Source: Rhizobium cauense (GTDB lineage: Bacteria; Pseudomonadota; Alphaproteobacteria; Rhizobiales; Rhizobiaceae). From it: a stretch of DNA of 64,000 nucleotides. Made by a program: the position numbers and the translations under genes. The DNA is taken from positions 1-64,000 of the forward strand of contig NZ_JAEUAT010000012.1 of the NCBI RefSeq assembly GCF_019511525.1, given 5' to 3'. Below the pieces are notes generated by a model, which had not been told where the DNA came from, did no database searches, and was given only the letters and a program-made list of their open reading frames with translations. This document shows positions 8,514 to 16,533 of this stretch, piece by piece; the stretch's first letter is position 1; each line of letters starts with the position of its first letter.

Positions 8514-9203
8514 ATGCGCGATCTATCGAATTTCAAGGGCTGCCCGGCGCCCGAGCCGATAACCCTCAAGGGCCGTTTTGTCACCGTCGAACCCTTTGTC
8601 CGCGAGCAGCATTTGCAGGCCCTGTGGGACGGCCTCGGCGGGATGGGCATCAACCCGTTGCTGCGTTATTTCGCGCAGCCCGACTTTGCCGGCATCGAGG
8701 ATTTCTCCAACTGGCTTCAGTCGGTCGCGAAGTCGGGCTGGCTTACGCACATCTTCTGCGACAACGCCGGCAAGATCGTCGGCATGGCGAACTACATGCG
8801 GGCAGATCCGGCCAATGGCGTCATCGAGGTCGGCGGCGTGGCCCATGGTGCCGACATGAAGCGTTCACCGCTCTCCACGGAAGTCCATTATCTCATGGCC
8901 AAGCATGTCTTCGAGACACTCGGCTATCGACGCTATGAGTGGAAGTGCGACAATCTGAACGAGGCGAGCAAGACAACGGCGGCTCGCTACGGCTTTACCT
9001 TCGAAGGCGTATTCCGCCAGCACATGATCTCCAAGGGCCACAACCGCGATACCGCGTGGTTCTCGATGATCGATTCCGAGTGGCCGGCCCTGAACGCCGC
9101 CTTCGAGGCATGGCTGTCGCCTGAGAATTTCGATACGGACGGCAAGCAGAAGCGCCGGCTGGAGGATATCCGCGCCGAGGTGAGCAAGGAGCGCGCAGAA
9201 TGA
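8514..9203 (+). CDS. GNAT family N-acetyltransferase (RimJ/RimL-like)
   Basis: A 229-aa acetyltransferase of the RimJ/RimL-type subgroup. It begins with the substrate-side strand LKGRFVTVEPF, then has IFCDNAGKIVGMANYM and the typical end of the fold, YEWKCDNLNEASKTTAARYGFTFEG; the last motif (N..S...A...GF..EG) is the hallmark of this group. Such enzymes move acetyl from acetyl-CoA to an amine on a protein N-terminus, amino acid or small molecule; this one's substrate is unknown. The next small gene overlaps by ATGA, so the two are co-translated. An AGGA precedes the ATG by a few bases. Confidence 0.88.
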   Translation: MRDLSNFKGCPAPEPITLKGRFVTVEPFVREQHLQALWDGLGGMGINPLLRYFAQPDFAGIEDFSNWLQSVAKSGWLTHIFCDNAGKIVGMANYMRADPANGVIEVGGVAHGADMKRSPLSTEVHYLMAKHVFETLGYRRYEWKCDNLNEASKTTAARYGFTFEGVFRQHMISKGHNRDTAWFSMIDSEWPALNAAFEAWLSPENFDTDGKQKRRLEDIRAEVSKERAE

Positions 9204-9415
9204 CGGAGCCGAGATCGGAGGGTCGCTCGCAAGCTATTGCTGCCGCCGTGATCCTCGTCGTTGCCGGGGGCTTTCTCTACTTCATGCCTGCCATCGTTCT
9301 CTGGCTCGGCAATTACTCGCCCTACCTGGCGGCGGCTGTGGCTGCCTGCCTGGTCCTTGCTTTCTTTGGCGTCTTCTGGCTGAGGGCGCGATATCAGCGC
9401 GGGCGCGGCAAGTAG
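9200..9415 (+). CDS. Small two-helix membrane protein
   Basis: A 71-aa protein coupled to the preceding GNAT gene by an ATGA overlap. After a short polar start it has two hydrophobic helices (about 12-34 and 38-60) separated by YSP, and a basic tail LRARYQRGRGK that should stay in the cytoplasm. I do not recognise a family. The start, overlap and membrane pattern support a real gene. Confidence 0.7.
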   Translation: MTEPRSEGRSQAIAAAVILVVAGGFLYFMPAIVLWLGNYSPYLAAAVAACLVLAFFGVFWLRARYQRGRGK

Positions 9416-9423
9416 CGCTTTTG

Positions 9424-10503
9424 CTATCCCTGCAGAGAGGCACCAAGCAGCAGCGCACCCATGGCGATCACGAGCAGGGCGCCCAGAATTTCGATCGCAT
9501 TGCCGATCCAGATCGAAGCTGCCGAGCCGCGGCCGGCAAGGCGCATTGCAGTGCCCTTGGCTGTGACGGCAAGCGTCGCAAGGATTGCGACGGTGATAGC
9601 GGTGCCGAGGGACATGGCGATTACCGACAGCACGCCACCGAGATAAAGGCCGTTCAGCAGCGAGAAGGTCATAACCAGCAGCGCTCCGGAGCAGGGACGC
9701 AGGCCGACGGCGATGATGGCGGACCAGGCTTCGCGGATGTTGAACTTGTCGGCGCCGAGAAGGGATGGGTCGGGCATGTGTGATTGGCCGCAGGTCTCGC
9801 AGGCCATGCCCGCAATGAACCTGTGTCCGGCCTGAAGGGCCTGCGCCTCGCCGAAGGCATAGCTGCCGCCCTGCGTCTGTTCCGCGTTGTCCTTCCAGTC
9901 CAGCATTATGCCGATTGTTCCCGAAGAGGTTGCCATGACCTCTTTGCGCGGCATACCTCCAACGAGGGCACGAAGCTTGCGGAACAGGAGCCAGCATCCG
10001 AAGAGGATGACCATCACGAAGCTGGCAATCTCCATCGCCTGTGTCGCCGCCGTCAGCGTGATGCCGGTGCCGCGCAGCACCAGCCAGGCACCGCCGACGA
10101 GCGCGATCGCGACCAATCCCTGCAGGAAGGCCGATACGAAGGAGATCGACACGCCTCGCTTCAGCTCGATTTCGTTGGCGATCATGTAGGAAGAGATCAC
10201 GGCCTTGCCGTGTCCAGGGCCGGCGGCATGGAAAACGCCGTAGGCAAAGGAGAGGCCGATCAGGGTCCACAGATGCCAGGAATCATCACGCATGGCCCGA
10301 AGCGCCCCGGTCAGCGCGCGATAGAATGCTTGCTGCTGCGCGTTGATGTAAAGGAGAACGGGTGCCAGCGGACCGCCGGTCGGCTGGAAGCTGGGCTCCG
10401 ACGTGCCGATGCCGAGCGGCGACTGCGCGTGCGCGACCGTCAGGCCCGCGAGCAGCGCGAGCGCCGCACCGAGTGCAATCTGCCGAAGGCGATGCCTCAG
10501 CAT
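9424..10503 (-). CDS. NicO/RcnA family nickel-cobalt transporter
   Basis: A 359-aa multispanning membrane protein with a signal-like first helix. The NicO signature HAAGPGHGKAVISSYM is present in the N-terminal third and GLRPCSGALLVM in the C-terminal half; both belong to the metal path in this family. There is a cytoplasmic or periplasmic loop with a single CETCGQSH segment in the middle. Members move Ni2+ or Co2+ in either direction, so uptake versus efflux is not decided. It overlaps the upstream DUF1007 gene by 7 bp, an arrangement common in alphaproteobacteria, which suggests that the periplasmic partner delivers or accepts metal. Confidence 0.87.
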   Translation of the reverse strand: MLRHRLRQIALGAALALLAGLTVAHAQSPLGIGTSEPSFQPTGGPLAPVLLYINAQQQAFYRALTGALRAMRDDSWHLWTLIGLSFAYGVFHAAGPGHGKAVISSYMIANEIELKRGVSISFVSAFLQGLVAIALVGGAWLVLRGTGITLTAATQAMEIASFVMVILFGCWLLFRKLRALVGGMPRKEVMATSSGTIGIMLDWKDNAEQTQGGSYAFGEAQALQAGHRFIAGMACETCGQSHMPDPSLLGADKFNIREAWSAIIAVGLRPCSGALLVMTFSLLNGLYLGGVLSVIAMSLGTAITVAILATLAVTAKGTAMRLAGRGSAASIWIGNAIEILGALLVIAMGALLLGASLQG

Positions 10504-11138
10504 GTCAGGTCGAGCCGCGTCGCGAAGAGCTTCGACATATTCGTCCCCGTCGGGTCGTTGAAGAAGGCATCGGTCAAGGTTTGCTTGTTCTCGGCGATCA
10601 CCTGGTCGGCATCCGGGCGGACAACCTGGTGCTTGCAGCTCTTGAAGCTGTCTCCGACCAAAACCAGTTCGTTGTCGGTTGGAAAGTCGATCGACGTGTA
10701 GAGTGTCGGGTCATAGACGCCGAAAGTCAGTTTACCCTTGAGTGGCATCTTCTCCGCCGGCTTGACGGCGAAGAACATCAGCAGCTGCCCCTGCTTGTAG
10801 TCCACATGGATCAGGTCGGGCTTCTCGACCTTGATGTTCTTACCGTTCATGGTGAGGTTCATGTAGTAGTCGTAGTCTACCAGCGAGTCCCGCACCGTCT
10901 TTCCGACTTCGGCCAGTTCGTTCGGATCGAGCTTCAGGTCGGTATTCTTGTCGAAATCCATGACAACCGAGGATGAGAACACCTCGTCAAAGCGCCAGAC
11001 GTTGCGCAACTCGGCAACATTGCCCTGATCGTCGGCGACCACCTCAAGCCGTGCCTCGACGAAGACGTGCGGGTGCGCAAAGGCGGCGGCTGGCAGAAGC
11101 GACAGGAGCGACGCCATCAGGAATGTCGATTTCTTCAT
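10497..11138 (-). CDS. DUF1007 family periplasmic protein
   Basis: A 213-aa secreted protein with a Sec signal peptide (MKKSTFLMASLLSLLPAAAFA, then HPHVFVEARLEV). The mature N-terminal HPHVFV is the DUF1007 hallmark and offers two His for metal binding. The ATG at 11138 is chosen because it begins the signal peptide; the longer frame upstream is not conserved-looking. It is translationally coupled to the NicO gene that follows and probably forms a two-component metal transport system with it. The specificity is unknown. Confidence 0.87.
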   Translation of the reverse strand: MKKSTFLMASLLSLLPAAAFAHPHVFVEARLEVVADDQGNVAELRNVWRFDEVFSSSVVMDFDKNTDLKLDPNELAEVGKTVRDSLVDYDYYMNLTMNGKNIKVEKPDLIHVDYKQGQLLMFFAVKPAEKMPLKGKLTFGVYDPTLYTSIDFPTDNELVLVGDSFKSCKHQVVRPDADQVIAENKQTLTDAFFNDPTGTNMSKLFATRLDLTC

Positions 11139-11226
11139 GCGTGCTCTTGTTGGGGATCCCGTTGTTTGCCGTGATTTCTCGCCAGAAAATGGGACGGAAT
11201 TGGGACCGACCGCTGCTTCGGACCGG

Positions 11227-12120
11227 TCATGGATGCTTCTTGAACCAGTTATGAAGATAATCGACGAAGGTACGCACCTTGGCCGGCAGATAGCGGCGGT
11301 GCGGGTAAACGGCGTAAATACCGCGATCGGTTGGTATGTAGTCGTTGAACAGCGTAACCAGTTCCCCGCTCTCGATAGGCTTGCGGGCGATGAAATCAGG
11401 AATGAGCGCCACGCCGATGCCGGCGAGGGCGGCGCGCAGCGTCGCATGTGGGCTGTTGACCTCCATCGGGCCTGTCACCGCTACCGCGAAGGATGTGCTG
11501 TCCGGATTGTAGAAGCGAATGCTGCCCTGGCTGCGGGAGTTGGTATCGACGATGAAGGGAACGTTTGACAGATCCGACGGATGGGCGAGCTCCGGATGGC
11601 GTTCGACGAAGTCGGGCGTCGCGCAGAGGTGGACGCGGAAATCCGAAATCTTGCGGGCGATCATGCCGGAGTCCTCGAGTTTGGTCACGCGGATGGCGAC
11701 GTCGAAGCCTTCCTCGATAAGATCGACGAAACGGTCATCGGCCGCGATCTCCAGCGCCAGATCCGGATTTTCCCTGGCGAAATCGATCAGCGACTGGCCG
11801 ACATCGGCGTCGACAAAGGTGCGCGGCACCGAGATCTTCAGTCGTCCCTTCAACTGCGCATTATTCTCCCGCACGAGATCGGCGAGGTTGTCGATCTCCT
11901 TCAGGATATCGGAGGCCGTGCGGTAATAGGTGTGGCCGGCCTCGGTCATGGAGAATTGGCGGGTCGTTCGATTGAGCAACAGAGCGCCCAGTTCGTCCTC
12001 CAATTCACGAACATATTTCGACAAGAGCGCCTTGGAACGGCCGGTGCGTCGCGCCGCGGCCGAAAAGCCTTCTGCTTCAACGACATCGATGAAGGCGCGG
12101 ATGCGAGTGAGCGTGTCCAT
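11227..12120 (-). CDS. LysR family transcriptional regulator
   Basis: A 297-aa LTTR. The N-terminal winged helix is clear (MDTLTRIRAFIDVVEAEGFSAAARRTGRSKALLSKYV-type pattern, about 1-60), followed by a linker helix and a type 2 periplasmic-binding-like effector domain (about 90-295). ATG 12120 has GGGGAGATCGCC in front and is better than the in-frame ATG at 12135. It lies downstream in the same direction as DUF1007/NicO is read, 88 bp apart, and is divergent from the odc leader. The target is unknown; the tail sequence TDRGIYAVYPHRRYLPAK is typical of the AaeR/CrgA-like subgroup. Confidence 0.92.
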   Translation of the reverse strand: MDTLTRIRAFIDVVEAEGFSAAARRTGRSKALLSKYVRELEDELGALLLNRTTRQFSMTEAGHTYYRTASDILKEIDNLADLVRENNAQLKGRLKISVPRTFVDADVGQSLIDFARENPDLALEIAADDRFVDLIEEGFDVAIRVTKLEDSGMIARKISDFRVHLCATPDFVERHPELAHPSDLSNVPFIVDTNSRSQGSIRFYNPDSTSFAVAVTGPMEVNSPHATLRAALAGIGVALIPDFIARKPIESGELVTLFNDYIPTDRGIYAVYPHRRYLPAKVRTFVDYLHNWFKKHP

Positions 12121-12369
12121 TGGCGATCTCCCCAAAAAGCGCCGAACCGTCTTTCAAATCAGTCGGTTGCGGACCGTTTCGCCACGTTGAACAAATTGCA
12201 GTGTGTTGTTCAAATATTTTCTGCCGGGAGATGCGAAAAAACCGCTTGATTATGACTGCGAATATTCTTATCTCGAGGTCAGCCCAAAGTCGCACGTGCC
12301 CATGGGTGTCCGCCGAACCCTCGAATTGGTGAGGAAATCGGTAAGGTACCTGGAATTAACCCCTCCAGT

Positions 12370-12689
12370 CGCTATTCCGGCCAACCGGAAAATGCGAGGA
12401 CGCCTGAAGCAACGACGGTGCGGGCCTTTTTGTTCTCTCCCTGCTTTCCATCAGCGGGGGTTACTGAAGAGGCACACCTTCATTGCCGGAAGTGCGGTAG
12501 GGAAACCCCTCCAATCCATGGCAGACAAAGCCGAATCCATGTCGCTTGCGCGGCGTTGATTCATCATCTGCGCAATCCAAGCGCTTGCTAAGGTTCCGGG
12601 GTCTCCACCGGCTGGTTCCTATGCGAGTGATTGGTTGCCCTTTGTCCTCCGGGTTTTCCCGGGGTTCTGGAATTGGAAAAGGGATTGAC
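12370..12689 (+). promoter_or_regulatory. Long structured 5' leader of odc, candidate speF RNA motif
   Basis: The 569-bp gap between the LysR start and odc holds no convincing gene. A cis-regulatory RNA motif named speF has been described upstream of alphaproteobacterial ornithine decarboxylases, and this is the expected place. What I see directly: a 7-bp stem with a TTTT loop just before the ribosome site (12647-12653 with 12658-12664), several other G/C-rich repeats such as GGTTCCGGGG and CCGGCTGGTTCC, and a 13-codon frame at 12518-12559 (MADKAESMSLARR) without a good ribosome site. The element limits are approximate; I have not matched it to a covariance model. Confidence 0.55.
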
Positions 12690-13823
12690 ATGACCACTCA
12701 GCGCATCCGCGACTTTCTCGCTACCCGACGTCCCGACGGTCCCTGCCTCGTGGTTGACCTCGACGTCGTGCGCGACAACTTCTCCGCCTTCCGTCATGCG
12801 ATGCCGGACAGCGCGATCTACTACGCCGTCAAGGCAAACCCGGCTCCGGAAGTTCTGAAGCTGCTTGCCGACATGGGCTCCAACTTCGATTGCGCGTCTG
12901 TCGCTGAAATCGAGATGGCGCTCAACGCCGGTGCGACCGCTGCCCGTATCTCCTACGGCAACACGATCAAGAAGGAACGCGACGTTGCCCGCGCGCATGC
13001 GCTCGGCGTCAGCCTCTTTGCGGTCGACAGCCACGAGGAAGTCGAGAAGATCGGCCGTGCCGCTCCCGGCGCCCGCGTGTTCTGCCGCGTGCTCACGGAT
13101 GGTGAAGGCGCCGAATGGCCGCTCAGCCGCAAGTTCGGCTGCGTGCCGCAGATGGCCGTCGACGTTCTCGTCTACGCCCACCAGCTCGGCCTGGAGTCCT
13201 ACGGCGTGTCGTTCCACGTCGGCTCGCAGATGACCAAGGTCGATGCCTGGGATTCCGCGCTCGCCGATGCCAAGCGCGTCTTCGTCCAGCTGGCCAAGCA
13301 GGGCATCCACTTGCAGATGGTCAACATGGGCGGCGGCTTCCCGACCAAGTACCTGCGCGACGTTCCGTCGGCTGAAGCTTACGGTCGTGCGATCTACCAG
13401 AGCCTTCGTGACCACTTCGGCAACAACCTGCCGAAGACGATCATCGAGCCGGGCCGCGGCATGGTCGGCAACGCCGGTGTCATCAAGACTGAGGTCGTGC
13501 TGATCTCGAAGAAGTCTGATAACGACGCTGCGCGCTGGGTGTTCCTCGACATCGGCAAGTTCGGCGGTCTCGCCGAAACGATGGACGAAGCCATTCGTTA
13601 CCCGATCCGCACCGAGCGCGACGGCGACGAAATGGAGCCTTGCGTCATCGCCGGCCCGACCTGCGATTCCGCCGACGTGCTGTACGAAAAGAATCTCTAC
13701 CCGCTGCCGATCTCCCTTTCGATCGGCGACGAGATCCTGATCGAAGGCACAGGCGCCTACACGACGACCTACTCGGCGGTCGCGTTCAACGGCTTTGAGC
13801 CGCTGAAGGCTTACGTCATCTGA
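12690..13823 (+). CDS. odc: Ornithine decarboxylase (fold III, PLP)
   Basis: A 377-aa eukaryote-type decarboxylase that turns ornithine into putrescine; many rhizobial members also accept lysine. The PLP Lys is K48 in YYAVKANP, the phosphate loop is GGGFP, EPGRGMVGNAG binds the cofactor, and C325 in GPTCDSAD comes from the second subunit of the dimer. The length is that of the bacterial short form. AAAAGGGATTGAC precedes ATG 12690; the frame is open upstream but lies within the leader RNA. Regulation by the leader is likely. A GNAT gene follows after 88 bp. Confidence 0.95.
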   Translation: MTTQRIRDFLATRRPDGPCLVVDLDVVRDNFSAFRHAMPDSAIYYAVKANPAPEVLKLLADMGSNFDCASVAEIEMALNAGATAARISYGNTIKKERDVARAHALGVSLFAVDSHEEVEKIGRAAPGARVFCRVLTDGEGAEWPLSRKFGCVPQMAVDVLVYAHQLGLESYGVSFHVGSQMTKVDAWDSALADAKRVFVQLAKQGIHLQMVNMGGGFPTKYLRDVPSAEAYGRAIYQSLRDHFGNNLPKTIIEPGRGMVGNAGVIKTEVVLISKKSDNDAARWVFLDIGKFGGLAETMDEAIRYPIRTERDGDEMEPCVIAGPTCDSADVLYEKNLYPLPISLSIGDEILIEGTGAYTTTYSAVAFNGFEPLKAYVI

Positions 13824-13831
13824 TATTGCCG

Positions 13832-13851
13832 GCCCCGTAGCCAGTCGGGGC
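13832..13851 (+). terminator. Weak hairpin after odc
   Basis: GCCCCG (13832-13837) pairs with CGGGGC (13846-13851). The following sequence GGCGCTTTC has only a short T-run, so it may attenuate rather than stop transcription into the next gene. Confidence 0.4.
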
Positions 13852-13911
13852 GGCGCTTTCACAATTATCTTTCGACACCGTCTGAAACGGTTTTGAGTTC
13901 GGGAGGCCACG

Positions 13912-14502
13912 ATGGCCGCTGTTCTTGATTCTGTCCGCGCATTCTTTGCGCCCTCTGTCTTCGTCATCGACGCCGAAAACCCTTCGGACGTCGTCGCGCG
14001 CGAAAATCTGCTCGACCGCGCCATGGGTCCGAACCGCCGCAAGAAGTCGTCGGAGAAGATCCGCCGTGGCCGCGTGCCTGCAGAAGGTCTTGCGCTGGTT
14101 GCGCGTGATTGCGACGGCCATGTCATCGGCACGGTTCGGCTATGGAACGTTGAGGCCGGTGTTAACGCCGACGGCACGCCGATCAATGCTTTGCTGCTCG
14201 GACCGCTGGCGGTCGATTCGAGCTTTGAAGGCAAGGGTGTCGGTTCGGCGCTGATGCGGGCGGCTGTCCTGGAAGCCAAGAACCGCGGGCACGGTGCGAT
14301 CCTCCTCGTCGGCGATGCCCCATACTACGAGCGCTTCGGCTTCTTTGCCGAAAAGGCTCAGCATCTTGTCATGCCCGGCCCATTCGAACGCTCGCGCTTC
14401 CTGGCGCTGGAGCTGATCGAGAGCTGGCTTGACGGTGCGGCCGGCATGATCGTTCCGTCGGGACGCATGCTGACCAGCGCGCCGGTCCGCAGGGCGGCGT
14501 GA
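13912..14502 (+). CDS. GNAT family N-acetyltransferase (YhbS-like)
   Basis: A 196-aa acetyltransferase. The acetyl-CoA loop is FEGKGVGSALMRAAV, following the strand LLLGPLAVDSSFEG; DAPYYERFGFF is the usual alpha4/beta5 end of the YhbS-like group. An unusual basic stretch NRRKKSSEKIRRGR lies between residues about 40 and 55. GGGAGG stands 4 bases before the ATG. It follows odc on the same strand, so acetylation of a polyamine is a guess worth testing but is not shown by sequence. Confidence 0.88.
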   Translation: MAAVLDSVRAFFAPSVFVIDAENPSDVVARENLLDRAMGPNRRKKSSEKIRRGRVPAEGLALVARDCDGHVIGTVRLWNVEAGVNADGTPINALLLGPLAVDSSFEGKGVGSALMRAAVLEAKNRGHGAILLVGDAPYYERFGFFAEKAQHLVMPGPFERSRFLALELIESWLDGAAGMIVPSGRMLTSAPVRRAA

Positions 14503-14509
14503 TCGGCAA

Positions 14510-14541
14510 AGCCTCTCCCTCCAAAGGGGAGGGGCTTTCTT
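14510..14541 (+). terminator. Rho-independent terminator
   Basis: A 10-bp stem with one G-T pair (14510-14519 with 14527-14536), a 7-nt loop and TTCTT after it, directly behind the GNAT stop codon. Confidence 0.85.
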
Positions 14542-14643
14542 GCTTTCCATTTCCATTTTTGGAAATCAGGTTCTAAGGGCGCCGGAAGAGCCGGCGGACG
14601 AGTATCCCTTAAATTTTGCGACTGCCTGCCCCTCGGGCTCCAT

Positions 14644-14778
14644 TCATTTGACGACGGTTGTGTCGACCAATTCAGTTCCGGCAGTCTGAACGACATTTTC
14701 AGGTATAGCGGCGATGAAAAACATCGTGAAAGCATAAACCGCGAATATAGTCGCTGCGGCAGTGGCCTTTAGAATCAT
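14644..14778 (-). CDS. Small hydrophobic protein, 44 aa
   Basis: An ORF of 44 codons on the minus strand, starting MILKATAAATIFAVYAFTMF and ending VVDTTVVK-like with a polar tail. TAGGAG lies 7 bases before the ATG, which is ideal spacing. Residues about 5-26 form one membrane helix or an uncleaved signal sequence, with a polar, acidic C-terminus that would face outward. I do not recognise a family. The codon use and ribosome site argue for a real gene. Confidence 0.55.
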   Translation of the reverse strand: MILKATAAATIFAVYAFTMFFIAAIPENVVQTAGTELVDTTVVK

Positions 14779-15418
14779 TCATGCACTCCTATTCTCAGGA
14801 GTTCAATGTGGGCCCAAAAGACGGCTTTCCAAAGAGTTTTCTGAACGCCAGATGAACAAAAAACTGTGACGGCGAAAATTAATGATATTTTAGCAACACC
14901 TGAGTTTCGCTCCGGTGAGTATAATATTCATGGTTTGTTCTGATAAATCTGCAATTATTTCAAGCATATAGATGAAAATTTCGGCAGAATTTTCCCCATG
15001 GCATAAGTCTGACCTAGGATTGGCTTGTCGTCGGGCAGGGAGCCGGGTTCATGAACCGGTACGCCTTCCGTTCATATTTCGGCGCTCGACGGCGGCCGTA
15101 GAAGGTGGGTCCGATGCCGTCAGGGCGGACGATCCAGCCGGACAAACCAGGTCGGGAGACGCTCCTGCCGTTCTGGTCGACCGGCAGACCTGATGCGGCC
15201 GGGCAGGCGGAACAGCCTGACACTATCATGCCAATACCCAACCGCCTGCCCGCTCCCATCGGGACAGACCGTCGCTGAGTGAGGCTCGGGCGCGGCAATT
15301 GTTGCTGCCTTGATGAATGCCAATCGCTCCCGCCGTTGTCGGTCATAATCCTTCACGTCCTCGTGAGTCTGGGCGGAGAGGTCGTGATTTCGAGACCCGT
15401 GTACGCTAGGTCAGCGGG
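14779..15418. other. Intergenic region with possible decayed ORFs
   Basis: The first 220 bp (to about 15000) are AT-rich and empty. From 15014 to 15356 two overlapping minus-strand frames are open, one from ATG 15346 (109 codons, one segment reads GMIVSGCSACPAAS) and one from GTG 15356 (MKDYDRQRRERLAFIKAA). Neither looks like a known domain, and neither has a well-spaced ribosome site. They may be a small unknown gene or a decayed one. Confidence 0.3.
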
Positions 15419-16429
15419 ATGATGACGCGCCTGGCCTTCTTCATTTTGCTCCTGCTGTTCCCGCTCGCTGCCTTCTCGCAGCAGGAGGACAGCGAAATGA
15501 CTCCTCTCCTGCAGGGCTTGTCCTCGCGGGAGGTCTTGCAACCATTGAAGACGGTGATCGTTGCCCGGGACGGCCGGATCATCGCCGAAAGAGGCTATCG
15601 CGGTCACACCCCCACCGAATCCGTCAACATCAAGTCCGCTTCCAAATCGATCATCTCGAGCCTCGTGGGCATCGCCATCGACAAGGGGTTGCTCGAAGGA
15701 CCGGACCAGAAAGTCGGTCCCATCCTGAAGGCGGATCTGCCTGTCAATCCTGATCCGCGGCTCAACGAAATCACCATCGGCAATCTGCTCTCCATGCAGG
15801 CGGGGCTCGATCGGCTGTCCGGCGCGAACTATGGCCGCTGGGTCTCCTCGCGCAACTGGGTGCGTTTTGCGCTCGCGCAGCCCTTCGTTGATGAGCCGGG
15901 TGGTCGGATGCTCTACTCGACCGCCTCCACGCACCTTCTCTCGGCTGTTCTCACCAAGGTGAGCAGGAAGTCCACGCTGGCGCTGGCGCGTGAATGGCTC
16001 GGCCCGGTCGACGGTTTTCGGATAGGCGCCTGGGAGCGGGATCCGCAGGGCATCTATCTCGGCGGCAACCAGATGGCGATGACAGCTCGCTCGTTGCTGG
16101 CGTTCGGCGAGCTGTATCGCAATGGTGGCAAGACTGCCGATGGCACACAGGTCGTGCCGGCGCACTGGATCGCCCAATCCTGGCAGCACCGCACGAACTC
16201 CCGCTTTTCCGGTGACAGCTATGGTTATGGTTGGTTCTCACGCGAGATAGGCGGTGAAGACGTCCACTTTGCCTGGGGTTACGGCGGCCAGATGCTCTAC
16301 ATCGTGCCGTCGCTTGACCTGACGGTTGTGATGACATCGGCTGAAAGCGGCCCTTCTGCACGCACCGGCTACCGCGATGCGCTGCACGGGGTTCTGGCCG
16401 AGATCATCGCCGCCAGTCGCCCGAGCTGA
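15419..16429 (+). CDS. Serine hydrolase, beta-lactamase/NylB-like family
   Basis: A 336-aa exported protein of the class C beta-lactamase fold. A Sec signal (MMTRLAFFILLLLFPLAAFS) comes first. The nucleophile motif SxxK is S73-A-S-K76, the Tyr motif corresponds to MLYSTASTHLLSAV, and the third motif lies in FAWGYGGQMLYIVP (G-G-Q instead of K-S/T-G). The YSTASTHLL pattern is that of the 6-aminohexanoate-dimer hydrolase and esterase branch, not of true beta-lactamases, so amide or ester hydrolysis in the periplasm is likely. The substrate is unknown. Monocistronic. Confidence 0.88.
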   Translation: MMTRLAFFILLLLFPLAAFSQQEDSEMTPLLQGLSSREVLQPLKTVIVARDGRIIAERGYRGHTPTESVNIKSASKSIISSLVGIAIDKGLLEGPDQKVGPILKADLPVNPDPRLNEITIGNLLSMQAGLDRLSGANYGRWVSSRNWVRFALAQPFVDEPGGRMLYSTASTHLLSAVLTKVSRKSTLALAREWLGPVDGFRIGAWERDPQGIYLGGNQMAMTARSLLAFGELYRNGGKTADGTQVVPAHWIAQSWQHRTNSRFSGDSYGYGWFSREIGGEDVHFAWGYGGQMLYIVPSLDLTVVMTSAESGPSARTGYRDALHGVLAEIIAASRPS

Positions 16430-16533
16430 TCGGTCGATTTCGGTACATCGTTAAAAAGCGAGCGAGCTCAGAAATCAAAATTCAATAGCGTCATCATAAA
16501 GTGCGCCGGCCAATAGGTTGGAGCGCGCCGGAA

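Noticed and set aside
12588..14279. 563-codon open frame on the minus strand
   Set aside because: Antisense to odc and the GNAT gene, both of which have clear family motifs.
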